Source: Pseudopithomyces maydicus (taxonomy: Eukaryota > Ascomycota > Dothideomycetes > Pleosporales > Didymosphaeriaceae). From it: DNA of 64,000 bases. The DNA lies in assembly GCA_026873275.1 (NCBI GenBank), contig JANTUC010000001.1:2170001-2234000 (forward strand). Direction: 5' to 3'. Under the pieces are notes generated by a model that saw nothing but the letters and a program-made list of their open reading frames with translations, was not told the origin of the DNA and ran no database searches. Of the stretch, positions 21,254-31,176 are shown one piece after another (the stretch's first letter is position 1; every line of letters begins with the position of its first letter). A program made the position numbers and the translations under genes.

Positions 21254-22578
21254 TCACCCCAGCATATCTTTCACAAGCGCGACCGCCTTCCTCGAACTCC
21301 CAATCGAATTCTGGAACCCCGCACCAGCATGCCCATACTGATGCACGACCTTGACCTTCCCCCACCAACATCCACCTCCTCCCCCTCCACCCTCGGACCC
21401 CCTCCCTCCCCGGCCTCAACCCCACCTGTTCCCTCAAAACCTCAATCTCCACCTCCTCACTCGCCCACCCCCTCACCACCTCCTTCACCCTCTCCAAAAT
21501 TCCCGCCGACACCTCCGCCGACGGAGCACTCTCCCAATTCCCCCGATCCAGCGTGCCCCCCACGAAATACGTAGCGTCCGACGGCCCCTCCGAGAACTCG
21601 GTTTCTCGTCGCGGCACCACGTACGTCACGGGCGAGCTGTCGTACAGCGTGACGCGTGGGTGCGCAGGCGCGGGCGTCATCCGGACGAGCAGCGTCTGCC
21701 CGCGGACGGGGAACATGGAGGCGTCGCCCAGGTGGAAGGCGCCCAGGCCGGTGCAGTTTACGACGAGGGATGGGGGGTGGCCAGGTGGGAGAGGGCGGCG
21801 GAGATGGCGGTGGGGAAGGGGGAGGGGGCGGGCAACGTGAAGCGGGTGGTGGTGGCGCCGAGGGAGAGCGCGCGCGAGAGGAGGTGTTGGAGGTATCGTA
21901 CGGGATTTATGACGATGGAGGTGAACGTGTGGGCGGATTTGGGGCCGGGGATGGGAAGGGAGGAAGGAGGAAGGATGGTGAAGGAGGTTACGGTTGTGGA
22001 GTACCAGGTTCGGGGGGTGAGGGGGTCGGATTGCTCTTCGTCGCTGGGAGGGGGGTCAGATGGGTGGAAAGTTTGGGGAGGGGGAAAAGGGGAGGGGGCT
22101 TACGAGTATATGGTGAAGGGCAGGAGCTTCGCCGTGGGAGGTGGATTAGTAGACGCGGGGATATGTGGATAGGTGTCGGATCGAGGTCTTGCGTACCTGC
22201 ATACCCATGGCTTCTGCGTCTTCTGGTCGGTTATTGATGATGTCGGTCCAGAATGCGTAGCTTTGTTTCTGCCAGTCGCATACTTCGACTTGGTCTGGTA
22301 GAGCTTGTGTGCGCCATATGGCACCAGCCCTGTTCTTCTTAGCATGTTTCTACTCTGACGCTGCTAAAAGTGGCTGTCCCTACCATGGCGACGTATACTC
22401 GATACTTTCATCGCCTGGCCAATGTTTTGCCAGTATTGTCACTTTATATCCTTCGTCCAACAAATCGTTCGCTGTTTGTAGGCCAATGACGCCAGCACTG
22501 TGTTGCTTAGTATTGCCTGGTCTACTTGCATATGCTGGCAAAACCTTCAACTTACCCGATGACGAGTATGTGAGACAT
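21254..22578 (-). CDS. D-amino-acid oxidase (FAD, DAO/DASPO family), with three apparent 1-nt frame breaks
   Basis: An FAD flavoenzyme that oxidises D-amino acids to keto acids, ammonia and H2O2. Exons on the minus strand: 22578-22556, 22497-22384, 22329-22197, 22126-22104, 22043-21254; introns 54-70 nt with good branch points. Seen: dinucleotide motif GAGVIG at residues 8-13, AKHWPGDESIEYTSPWAGA, NCTGLGAFHLGDASMFPVRG, YFVGGTLDRGNW, GLRPGREG, and the C-terminal signature HQYGHAGAGFQNSIGSSR. Three sites need one added base each: G run 21772-21777, C run 21398-21402 and C run 21359-21363. With these the product is 361 aa, the family's usual length. The fourth exon is only 23 nt. No peroxisomal SKL-type tail is present (ends KDMLG). 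The gene is intact by motif but broken in frame: a base-call artefact or a young pseudogene. Confidence 0.88.
21359..21363 (-). other. Apparent 1-nt deletion in a five-base G/C run (DAO site 3)
   Basis: The frame needed for GGGKVKVVHQYGHAG starts here. Six bases in the run, instead of five, would restore it. Confidence 0.7.
21398..21402 (-). other. Apparent 1-nt deletion in a five-base G/C run (DAO site 2)
   Basis: The frame of GLRPGREG must change here to continue GGPRVEGEEVDV, matching the usual REGGPRVE of the family. Confidence 0.7.
21772..21777 (-). other. Apparent 1-nt deletion in a six-base G/C run (DAO site 1)
   Basis: Upstream exon 5 sequence (…SAALSHLATP) and downstream PSLVVNCTGLGAF are in frames differing by one missing base; seven bases would join them. 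Confidence 0.75.
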
Positions 22579-23249
22579 TATACCTGTTACTGTATACTAT
22601 AAGTCGATAGTCAAGAGTTTTATCTCGCAGGGCATGCACGTCTTATAGCACTACTGCGGATATAGGACCATGGCCCGTATCTCGCATCGGCCAGCCTGAA
22701 TAGGCTAGCCTAAGGACTAGAACTGTTCAACCCGCTACTCGGAGTGAACAACACTTCGAATTCCGATTTGTGAGAGTACAAGAATGACTCATTGAGGCCT
22801 TTGAATATCCGTGGCCTTGAGCGTGATGACTGGGTATTTTATTCAAGTTCATGCATGTGATGTGTGTGGACGCGCGTCTCTACTTAGGTACGACACAGTC
22901 AAATTGAGTCTCAGGCAGTCTAGAAGAGCTTCGAGAATGTTGATTTTGGTAAGGCTGTTTATTGGCTCTCGGTTTTTTTGTACAGACGTTCTGCGTCAGC
23001 TGTCTCTGTGACGTGCCTTTGAATATATACTTAGATCTTCTGTTAAAGCAGGGACATGTAAAAATACGATGCAGCGGGTAAACTCTCCAGTCACAGAGAA
23101 ATGACCCGAACTTAAGCGCAACTGAAAACGATATTCACTCCTCGAATTGAGATTTTATCAAGTCTTTCCCCCAAAATCCTTCTTAGTGTTGAAACTACCT
23201 AGCATCTCCAAGCCCTCCGCCTATATAGATCATTCGTTCACTGTGAAAT
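22579..23249. other. Gene-free interval, 0.67 kb
   Basis: Promoter side of the oxidase and 3' flank of the dehydrogenase. No gene or repeat is evident. Confidence 0.4.
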
Positions 23250-24211
23250 TTACAACCATTGATCAGTATTGCCCCAGTAGCTCAAGAACTGGCCGCTTTG
23301 TTCCACCGTTGAGTTCTTCACAACATTCAAGATCCTCTTCACACTCTCCTCGGGAGGAACAGGACCTTTCCACTCCGGATACTTTTGCATCATCCTGGCA
23401 AACATGACCTGGAACTTTGCCTTCTCCTCGTCCGTATCTAATAATCTTCTGTTAGTATCTCCGATCGAGCAGACAAGTAGACGAACCACTCACACTTCGA
23501 CATATCCATCAGCGTCTCCGTCGCCACCGCCCCCGGCGCAATGCTCAAAAACGTGAATCCCTCATCCTTGAGTTCCGCCGCAAACTTCGCAATAACGATA
23601 TTTCCGGCTGCCTTGCTTGCAATGTAAGGCACCGAGTTTGCGATGCGCGTCTCAAGCGTCTCAGGCAGGTCAGCAGCACCCGAAGAGATGGAAGTCACGC
23701 GCTTCTCCTTCCCTGCACGGAGCAGCGGGAGAAAAGCATTGATCGCGAAGAGCGGACCGGCTACATTAGCCTCGTCGCTCTTCTTGAGCTCTTCGAGGAA
23801 AAATTCGGGCTTGTCGGCGAAATCGGTGGGGTTCATGCCGCCCGTGCTGGAGAGGAAGGCACCGTTGATGATTAGGTGGTCGATTTGGCCATTAGTAAGG
23901 GACGATGTGGCTTTGGCAGCCGCTTTCAGAGAGGCCGAGGAGGTGAGGTCGGCTTCGACGACGTGCGCGTTTGGGATCTTGTCGGCTTGGATTTTGTTCT
24001 CGAGATCGGTGACGTTGCGGGCTGTGGCGATCACAGTGTTGCCTTCTGCGGTGAGGGTTTGGATGAATTGGTACTGAAGATGGTGAGCTTGTGTTTCTTC
24101 CTGGGCCTCGATCTAGGCGTAGAAGACAGTGACGCTTTCTGCCTGTGTATTATAGACTTTCGAACGTACCCCAATTCCGCGCGAGGCTCCGATGACAACA
24201 GTAGTAGACAT
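23250..24211 (-). CDS. Short-chain dehydrogenase/reductase (SDR)
   Basis: Exons 24211-24170, 24073-23494 and 23437-23250 give a 269-aa classical SDR. Introns are 96 nt (gtacgt; branch gctcacc) and 56 nt (gtgagt; branch actaac). Seen: nucleotide-binding motif GASRGIG at residues 8-14, ending exactly at the first junction; N-x-G region INGAF (Asn84); catalytic Ser about 142-145, Tyr164 and Lys168 (YIASK); then IAPGAVATETLMDMSK. The basic residues after the glycine motif (TARNVTDLE) suggest NADP use, which is inference. Substrate unknown. The C-terminal part (YPEWKGPVPPEESVKRILNV) matches the Neurospora/Aspergillus 'NAD(P)-binding, CsgA-like' SDR layout as I remember it. It sits between the oxidase and THI5 on the same strand, with no evidence of a shared pathway. 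Confidence 0.88.
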
Positions 24212-25077
24212 TTTGGGCGATTGTGGTTATTTGGAAGAGGATGTTTAGAAATTCTTCGATGCTCTGAGTGCAAGAGTGGCGAAGAGCAGTAACTTTATAT
24301 ACTTGAGAAACCTCACTACCCAGCTCCACCTCACAACTCCCACGTGCTATCATATGTTGTGATCTCTGTGAATCATTCCTCATTTCATTGTAACGGACGA
24401 AAAATGGAACTGCTGGAACCGCGGCGAGTATCCAGCGAAGGTAGATCCTGGCTGCCAAATGAAAGTTCTAAACGGACTAGGAATAGTGAGATTAATTGGA
24501 TCCTATACGAGATCATTGTGACACTCTCTTTGCTTCGTCTACGCAGTGAATGGTAGTATTTTCGTGTATCTGCATCCATTGTTGTAATATCGAAACGTTT
24601 GCCAAGCTTTGCTCCTTCCCAATTCGGATGCATCTTAACTAAAGTGCGCAGCATTGCTTAGGTATACAGGATGCTGACCAAGCAGTACAACATGTCTCGC
24701 ACGATACTCACAGACGTTTCTGCACGAGAGTAGTTAATCTCTCCAATTTCTCCAATTTCCCAAGCGTCGTACGAAGCGGATACATGGTCTTGATAGAATA
24801 CTTCTATGATCCGCTTCGTGGAAGGACGAGGAGGAACGTGAAGCAGGTTTGGAAATACTTCCTGCAAATTGCGTGTAACTTTGTCTATTGTGAAATCCCC
24901 AACACAAAAAAGAAATTGGGCCATGAAAGTAACTGGAGCAACACTTGACAAATAGACTTAACCATGGTTTGATGTGAAAAACGAGTGAATTGTGTTTCGT
25001 ATCAATATGTGGTCTCAGCTGATACTGCAAATGAGTGGAGCTACAACAGTTGAGCAACTCGAGTGACTACCCAGTAA
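24212..25077. other. Gene-free interval, 0.87 kb
   Basis: Promoter of the dehydrogenase and 3' flank of THI5. Somewhat AT-rich. Nothing further is recognisable. Confidence 0.4.
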
Positions 25078-26300
25078 TCAAGCATGGGCGGGAGCAGCAG
25101 CACCGACGACAGTCTTGCCAGCCATGCTCTCAAGCCTCTTGAATCCGCCATTCTGCTTGACGCCTTCCTGCAGGGTTACCATCCTCTTCTGATCGCCAGT
25201 CGGATCTTCGGCCTCTTCCTCAAGGCCCCAGGCTAAGTACTCGTTTGTGTAGTTGGGTGTGAAACTCTCATCCAGTACCCCAAGCCTCTTGCCATAGCGT
25301 GTGACCTTCTCCCAGTCCCTCTTCACGTTCTGCAAGTCAGGGCTAAAGTACGCAAAGCTGCGTTCAAATATTTTACGATTGACAGCCGTGTTCATCGTAG
25401 ACTTGAACGCAATAAACTTTTCCCAAGCCTTGTCTGGCTCGGCGAGCACAAAGTCCGTAGCGCGCTTGCATGCACGGAGAAATGCGCGTACTTTGTCCGG
25501 GTTCTGCTCAATGAAGGCGTTATTTCCGATGTAAAGGATGCTGCAAAAGCAACAGCATCCAAGCTGAGCGAGCTCATCAATGCGCAGCATCTTGACTTCA
25601 TCGCGGCTGCGGTTCTGGCTAACTAGCCACTCCTCGAGCTCGACCATCTGTACGTTCTCAAGACCGATTCCGGCATCGATTTCTCCATTGATGATGCTAC
25701 GTGTGACGTTCATGCCTACACGCACAGCGGAGTAATCGGATGGAGACATGCCGTAGTGGGCGGTGAGTTCATCAAGCTGGATCTTGCCGAATTCTCCGAC
25801 ATAGCCGATCTTCTTGCCCTTGAGGGTCGTAAAGTCAGGCGTGATCCCGGAAGAAGTCAGGTAGACCACGCCAGTGAAGGGCTCGTTCAAGAGAGACCCA
25901 ATAGACTGCACTGGGAAGCCTCGAGCAGCGCCAGCAAGAGTATGGATCATAGCCTATAGGGTACAATCCATTGGGTCAAATGATGTCTTCCTCAAAGTAG
26001 AAACGTAGCTTTCTCACCTTGAAGCCGAGATCAACTTTGCCGGAACCGATGATTTCGGTGACATCCTTTGAGTTGTCAACAATGCGCTAACTCATAGGAC
26101 AGTCAAACACTTACACTGGGATCATTGGGTTCAAGGAGAGCAACCTTGATACCTTCATCCTTGAAGTATCCCTCGCTCTGCGCAAGGTACAATGGGGCAT
26201 GGTATGGCGTAGCGTGCCTGAGTCACGTCAGTACAGAACTCCCTTCTACCGGATGCGCAGCGCACCAGTTGGTCAAGAAGGTGATCTTGTCAGTCGACAT
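25078..26300 (-). CDS. thi5: Thi5/Nmt1-type 4-amino-5-hydroxymethyl-2-methylpyrimidine phosphate (HMP-P) synthase
   Basis: Makes the pyrimidine half of thiamine from pyridoxal phosphate and one of its own histidines, a single-turnover reaction in yeast Thi5. Exons 26300-26266, 26217-26115, 26065-26018, 25953-25078; introns of 48, 49 and 64 nt; product 353 aa. The key residues fall at the same numbers as in yeast Thi5: Lys62 (PLP Schiff base) is the last residue of exon 3, His66 (histidine donor) follows in AMIHTLAG, and the CCCFC iron motif is at 195-199. The N-terminus STDKITFLTNWHATPYHAPL is typical. The tail is about 13 residues longer than yeast. The start ATG lies in the second exon of the transcript, after a leader intron carrying a TPP riboswitch, so expression is expected to fall when thiamine pyrophosphate is high. 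Upstream on the same strand is an APC permease gene. Confidence 0.96.
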
Positions 26301-26365
26301 ATCGGTTAGAGTGCTACACTTGTTAGTAGCCCAACAAAGAGAGGTTAGGGGTTATCAGGAAGCAG

Positions 26366-26454
26366 CAATAGTCCTTTGCGCAGGAATTATCCTGATCAAG
26401 TTTAAACGGTATAATCTCAGAACAAGTTATCCAATGCACCAGGGCGAACCCTGG
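26366..26454 (-). promoter_or_regulatory. TPP (THI-element) riboswitch in the thi5 leader intron
   Basis: Reading the minus strand 5'->3': GGTGC at 26440-26436, CTGAGA at 26420-26415, TATACC (P2 3' strand) to 26408, then CTTGATCAGGATAAT at 26400-26386 and TCCTGCGCAAAGGA to 26372. These are the conserved blocks of the THI-box aptamer. P5 forms CAGG/CCTG and P4 forms CTT/AAG, both different from the E. coli thiM pairs (CTGG/CCAG, CCT/AGG), i.e. compensatory changes. Spacing and order fit. The P1 stem is not obvious. A CCAGGG-TTCG-CCCTGG hairpin (26454-26439) overlaps the 5' strand of P2. The position in a leader intron of a thiamine gene is as in other filamentous fungi. Confidence 0.93.
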
Positions 26455-26499
26455 ATACACGGATAGACTTGAACACCCGCCATGCTTTGCTTCAGATGT

Positions 26500-26511
26500 T
26501 GAGATTGTACC
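26500..26511 (-). promoter_or_regulatory. Second 5' splice site of the thi5 leader, complementary to the aptamer
   Basis: The minus-strand sequence around the GTACAA donor (26511-26500) can pair with aptamer bases 26419-26408 at 11 of 12 positions. Those aptamer bases include most of CUGAGA and the P2 3' strand, so splice-site masking and TPP binding should exclude each other. Confidence 0.75.
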
Positions 26512-26542
26512 TGGAGATGGCACGTTGACATCTTTACTTGAT

Positions 26543-26611
26543 TCAGACTGGAGTCTGATGTGCGAAAAGGCAAGCCATGTTGGCTCTCTCATGCTGCTTC
26601 GATGGTAGCAT
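26543..26611 (-). promoter_or_regulatory. Upstream ORF 1 in the thi5 leader (22 codons)
   Basis: ATG at 26611, TGA at 26545-26543, just before the first donor. It would remain in all splice forms if transcription starts near the TATATAAG element at about 26722-26731. Confidence 0.5.
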
Positions 26612-27241
26612 CGTACCCGCGAAAGGTGTTGAGGATAGCGTTAATCGTAGTGTTTGATTCGGTCTCAAATGTGAAATCTCGTCAGAAAGAAGAACAGGGT
26701 ATACTTTGGGAGGCAATTAAGCTTATATATTCATCCTAGAGAGTTTGAATAAATTGCTCATTACGTGGTTCGGGAGAGGAGTGGGTCAATGAGGGGTAGT
26801 TCTGTACCGCCACGTCATTTTCCATCCCACGTCGCGAGCTGTTGGGTTGGATCCCACGCTACCGCTGCCCCATTTGGGTACTCCAAAGTTCCTTCAGCGT
26901 TAGTATCTGCTCGGTACGATGCTTACTCCACATTTCGTTGGGTCGACAGATACATCGCAGCAGGCTTAGTGGCTGGTTTCCTGGTGTGTCTACGCGATAT
27001 CACCCGATGTGTGACATTATCAAGCTCGGTAAGACGCAATTAGTGATTAGCCGATGTTTTAGTTTGATATACTGGATATCATAGTCTTGGAAATCTTAGA
27101 ACATTTCATGGCGTATAATACCCAGTGCTGATATCACAACAATGATATCCTCGAATACCGAATGCGAGGTTGAAAAATAAGGAGTGGCTGACCCCAATGG
27201 CAAATCAAACCGACCGAAACCGTGTTCAATTGTTTCTACAT
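26612..27241. other. thi5 promoter and 3' flank of the permease gene
   Basis: Contains a minus-strand TATATAAG at about 26722-26731, a likely TATA box for thi5. The rest is AT-rich without a gene. Confidence 0.45.
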
Positions 27242-29225
27242 TTAGACGAGGTTTCGTTGTGTAGCAAAATCAACTTTGGCGAAGAATATTGGCAGAGAAT
27301 AAAATACAAGGAGAATATATCTAGTCATACTCGCGAGGCTACAACAGTGGTGGTATAGCTCTACGACTTTTTGCCACCCCTCTACTAACACAACAGGACC
27401 CGTGTACACTTTCCTTGCCCGGACCATATAATCCACAAGAGATGCGACCGCAACGAAGACAAACATGACCACCGACCAGTTGAAGTCCTCCAGAGTAGTC
27501 GGTGTACCGTTTGGCCAGAAGCTCCAGAAGAAAGCATGCGTAGCGTAAAGAAGGCCAACGGTGTTGACAGGAATGCCTAATTTGCCTAGCGACCATCGGC
27601 AGCGCGGCAGTAGTTCGGGGTGAAATATACGACGATATAGAACTGCACCGATACTGAACATATAAGTGATCATAAGCGAAACGACGTTGAGCGAGATGAC
27701 TAATATTTAATTAGCGACGATGAACTTTATGCATGCATCTTCAGGTATCGATTCCTTGATCAGAGGCACTACTTACTTGCGTTGAAAGCCGCGTTGGATC
27801 CGATGTTGATCAGCGAGAGAAGGATCGTGATGGCGCAAGTGAAAGTGATAGCATTCACTGGCACATGTAGATCATCGTGGACTTTCCCTAGCCACCTGCT
27901 AAATGGTAGCCCTTCATCTCTGGCAAAGGCCCATGTCTGCCTCGAGGTGGACAAGTTGAAACTAAGTGTTCCCGCAAAGATAAGTATAGTTGGAATCACG
28001 TTCAACACAACAACACCACCCTTTGAAACCGCCTGGCTAAAAACCCAAATGTGGGGATAGCCAGTGGCATCTTCGAGAGCTGCTTCCACGTCCGTCATCA
28101 TAAACATGTAGCTGATGAGGAACACTATCCCCAAAGCACCGTTTGCAAAGTAAGCTCCAAGCATGGCTCGAGGAACGGTCTTGCCAGCGTCTTTTGTTTC
28201 TTCACTCATATGTGCCGCTGCATCAGTAGCTAGACTAGTGTCAGTTTTATACAGTTAATAGGAGGGATTCGGATTGGACTCACAAATACACGCGTAAATA
28301 GCGCTGATCTGGCCAACCATCAATGCCAGACCCATTGAGTTCCAACCACCGTCGTTTGTAAATTGTGTGAAAGTGACTTCGGCCATCGCTCGCGGCGAGA
28401 GAACCCACATAATGATGATGATGACGAGGAATCCAAGAACATGGAGAACTAACATCATATTCTGAAACATCGGCATTAGTCGAGCACCCCATATATTAAG
28501 CACCCAGACAAGAAACGTGATGGCAATGACCATCAGCGTTCCTTGCCAACCCGTAGGTGCGAATTCGGGGTAGACTACGATGGCGCATGCTTGAATGAGC
28601 GTTCCTACAAGGTATGGACCCGACGCAGTGCCTGTATGCGGAAATCAAGAATTAGCGAATTTGAGTCCAATCCTTGTCATCCGAAATCTCTGTAATACCG
28701 GCAACTGGGAAAGGGGTTTGAATTTGCGTGTTACGTACCAGCTTGCCAAGAAAGCGTAGACATCCACCCGATAAAGAAGCTAAACGGCTTCTGGACTGAG
28801 GGAGGCGAAAACTCAGAAACCCAATGATACTGGCCTCCAGCGGTAGGAGCCATCGATGCCATCTCAGCAAGCGATGCAACGATGAAAGTAAAACCGATAA
28901 AGGTCCATACGTATGACCAAATCAGGCCAGCTGGTCCACCGTCAACCAAGCCCTGGGTAGTTGCCGTCAAAAGCACCTCCCAAGTTCCCTGGATAATTAT
29001 CGTAAATGCGAGGGCAGATAACGGTCGATAATTTCTCCGTAATTCTTGCACCTTGCCCATGCGGATCATATCCTTTGCATCGCTTTGAGTGTGATCCGTG
29101 AGGACATCATCGTAGGTACCGCTGGATGCGTCGGGTTGCGTCGATGTCGTTTGCACATGATCTTTGCCATTCGGGCTGTTCATGTCCTGCAGCACAGTAC
29201 CCTGCTCTTCATGATTGATTCCCAT
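27242..29225 (-). CDS. APC-superfamily permease (choline/amino-acid/GABA transporter type)
   Basis: Plasma-membrane transporter resembling the fungal Hnm1/Uga4 group. Exons 29225-28739, 28631-28284, 28229-27777, 27699-27242; introns of 107, 54 and 77 nt; product 581 aa. A cytosolic N-terminus of about 90 residues precedes about 12 hydrophobic spans. Family blocks seen: LAFTIIIQGTWEV, GQYHWVSEFSPPS, FFIGWMSTLSWQAG|TASGPYLVG across the first junction, AAAHMSEETKDAGKTVPRAM and LSTSRQTWAFARDEGLPFS. The ATG at 29225 is favoured (good context); one at 29345 in the same frame would add 40 residues. The usual GPVV end is followed by about 35 extra residues. The substrate cannot be read from sequence. 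Standing directly upstream of thi5 on the same strand, it might carry thiamine or a precursor, but I see no TPP element before it. Confidence 0.87.
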
Positions 29226-29345
29226 TGCGCGTGAGTTGGAATTTTCCGTCACGGGTCGATAACCGGCATTCCAATTGCGATAACGCTGCGATTGTACCTG
29301 AAAGTAGAGGAATGGTGCGAGCAGGCGGTGGTTAAGTGTCGACAT

Positions 29346-31176
29346 GAACACTTAGTCTCGCACGGTAAAAACGAGTGCGCCTAGACGAACGGGGAAGCCA
29401 TGTGGATATCCGCGACAGCGCTTCACCGAGCACGGCTATCTAAAGATCTGGACTCCGGGATCTAGTGGCGTTACATTTGGATCTAACACGGCACCGTCGT
29501 CGCGCATGTTTGGCGACTAGGAGTGGGGCAACGGAACAGCTTGTGGTATTGATTTTCATTGGATCTTTTGCTCTAAAACTAGCACGCATCTCATGCCTGC
29601 ACAGCTCGTAAAATCTCTCCAGTAACATATGCAATCTGCAGCACTGGCCCGGATCGCTGACGGCACGTGGCTTCGTCTAGTTGCAAAGGACAATGGCTTG
29701 GCTGATACAGCAGCATGTCACCAGTGGGCATCATCGCATGTCTCGAAAACAAGTGGGCTGAATATAAGGGTACTACTACCCGACACATACTACCGAAATC
29801 GCATCAATCTGATGGGTCCACGATGGTCAGTGAGCTCTTGCACTGCTGTGCTCGTACTCCTAGGTCGTGTGGCGTAATGGCTTTGTAGGGCTAGACCCGC
29901 GGGGTGGTTGTACAGCCAGTCTTGAGGGGTAGTCAAACTAACGGTATGATGGGATCCCAATTCCTTATTCAGAGAACAGAAAATGCAGCTGATCCACTTC
30001 TACCGAATGTACGACTTCGATGATGAAAGTCTTGATCCATGGTAATCATCGAGAAGGTATCAGTGACTGGTAGCACTTCTGCAACGTGTCGAACTCTGTA
30101 GTCGAAGAACATCCTATATACAACTACTTTTTACTTGGAAACAATCATAATGATGATTCTATTCGCCTGTGGCTTATTGAGGGTATGCGGCGATGATGAA
30201 AATTACCCCTAAATACATTACATTACCGAAATCTATAAGGAAGCCATCGTTGGTGTTTCCACGGCTATCACATCATCTTTTGTCTGGTCGTGTTTTAGTA
30301 TACGAGTCTGATTTAGATGTAGATAGATCGAGAGCTGGAAACTCGATGGCTGTTTTCTGGATAGAATAGTCCCTGGTTACTGTTCACAGCTTGCAAAGCA
30401 AAGATAAACGCAGTTATCTAGGTATTATTAGATACTAGTCAATCGGTAAGGGCATTTCTGGGCTGCCGGTCGAGTCTGAAAAAACCGTGGACATTTTTGC
30501 CGAGCCGAACTTTGATAGTATCAGAAAGGAGGTACTCTCCCGCGGAGCTTAGGTAGTGCGAATGAAGCTCGGGCCATCATAGTGTAGGGGCGTTTACCTC
30601 GGCGACTTCGATCGCAGTAGGTATGTATTATGCAAGGGACCTTGGCTTATGGCATGATGGAGTTGATAAATGTCGAGATCTAGTAAGTTTCGGCCTTGAA
30701 ACAATGAATTGCGAACTGAAAATCGAAATCGATACGCTGGCAGACCATTGTCGCCATGGTCGATAATACTGGAGCTTGGATAATCTTGATATATTTGTGG
30801 CTAGTCGCTTAATTAGTTATGCTGTGAAAGTGCAGGGTAGTAGTAAATTTTGCATTTAGCGTACGATTGCCTGAAGTGATCGCCGCAGGTTTCGTCTTCG
30901 CTACTGTGCGCTGTAATTGCAACACAATTTCACAGTGGGTATGCCGTTCTTTTTACTACTTTAGCGGGACTCGTTCCTTACCTTCGTCCGTTGAGCAAGC
31001 CTTTTCCCAGCTTCATCTCTGCTACTAATCACCGGGCTACGAATAATGTAATTCATCAACAGAGGCGACGCGCGATAGACCGTATGCTGAACGTTGCTTG
31101 CTTCAATCTTCCCCATCGATCATGCAATATCTTCGCGGAGTTTTGAGTGGGACAACTTGATTTAAAAAGTTTTGCT
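29346..31176. other. 1.8-kb AT-rich gene-free interval
   Basis: No open frame with motifs and no evident repeat. From about 29.9 to 31.1 kb the sequence is visibly AT-richer than the flanks. It may be decayed DNA, but I can recognise no transposon protein fragment. Confidence 0.45.

Larger units (their letters stand above)
26290..26531 (-). promoter_or_regulatory. Upstream ORF 2, created or removed by splicing
   Basis: ATG at 26531. If the second donor (26510) is used, it joins to 26313 and ends at TGA 26292-26290, a 14-aa frame that overlaps the THI5 ATG out of frame. If the first donor (26537) is used, this ATG is removed. Unspliced, it reads through the aptamer and stops there after 34 residues. 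Confidence 0.6.
26314..26537 (-). other. 5'-leader intron of thi5 with two candidate donors
   Basis: The acceptor is gtgtag ending at 26314, with branch gctactaac, 13 nt before the THI5 ATG. Two donors are possible: GTAAAG at 26537 (224-nt intron) and GTACAA at 26510 (197-nt intron). Both remove the aptamer. Only use of the second leaves the ATG at 26531 in the mRNA. The layout parallels the two-donor leader intron described for Neurospora crassa NMT1. Confidence 0.75.

Noticed and set aside
30770..30790. GGATAAT string resembling a second TPP aptamer core
   Set aside because: No CUGAGA, no GGUGC and no GCG partner at the right distance.
29346..31176. AT-rich block as a RIP-mutated transposon
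   Set aside because: No repeat partner in the window, no transposase or reverse-transcriptase fragments; dinucleotide statistics would be needed.
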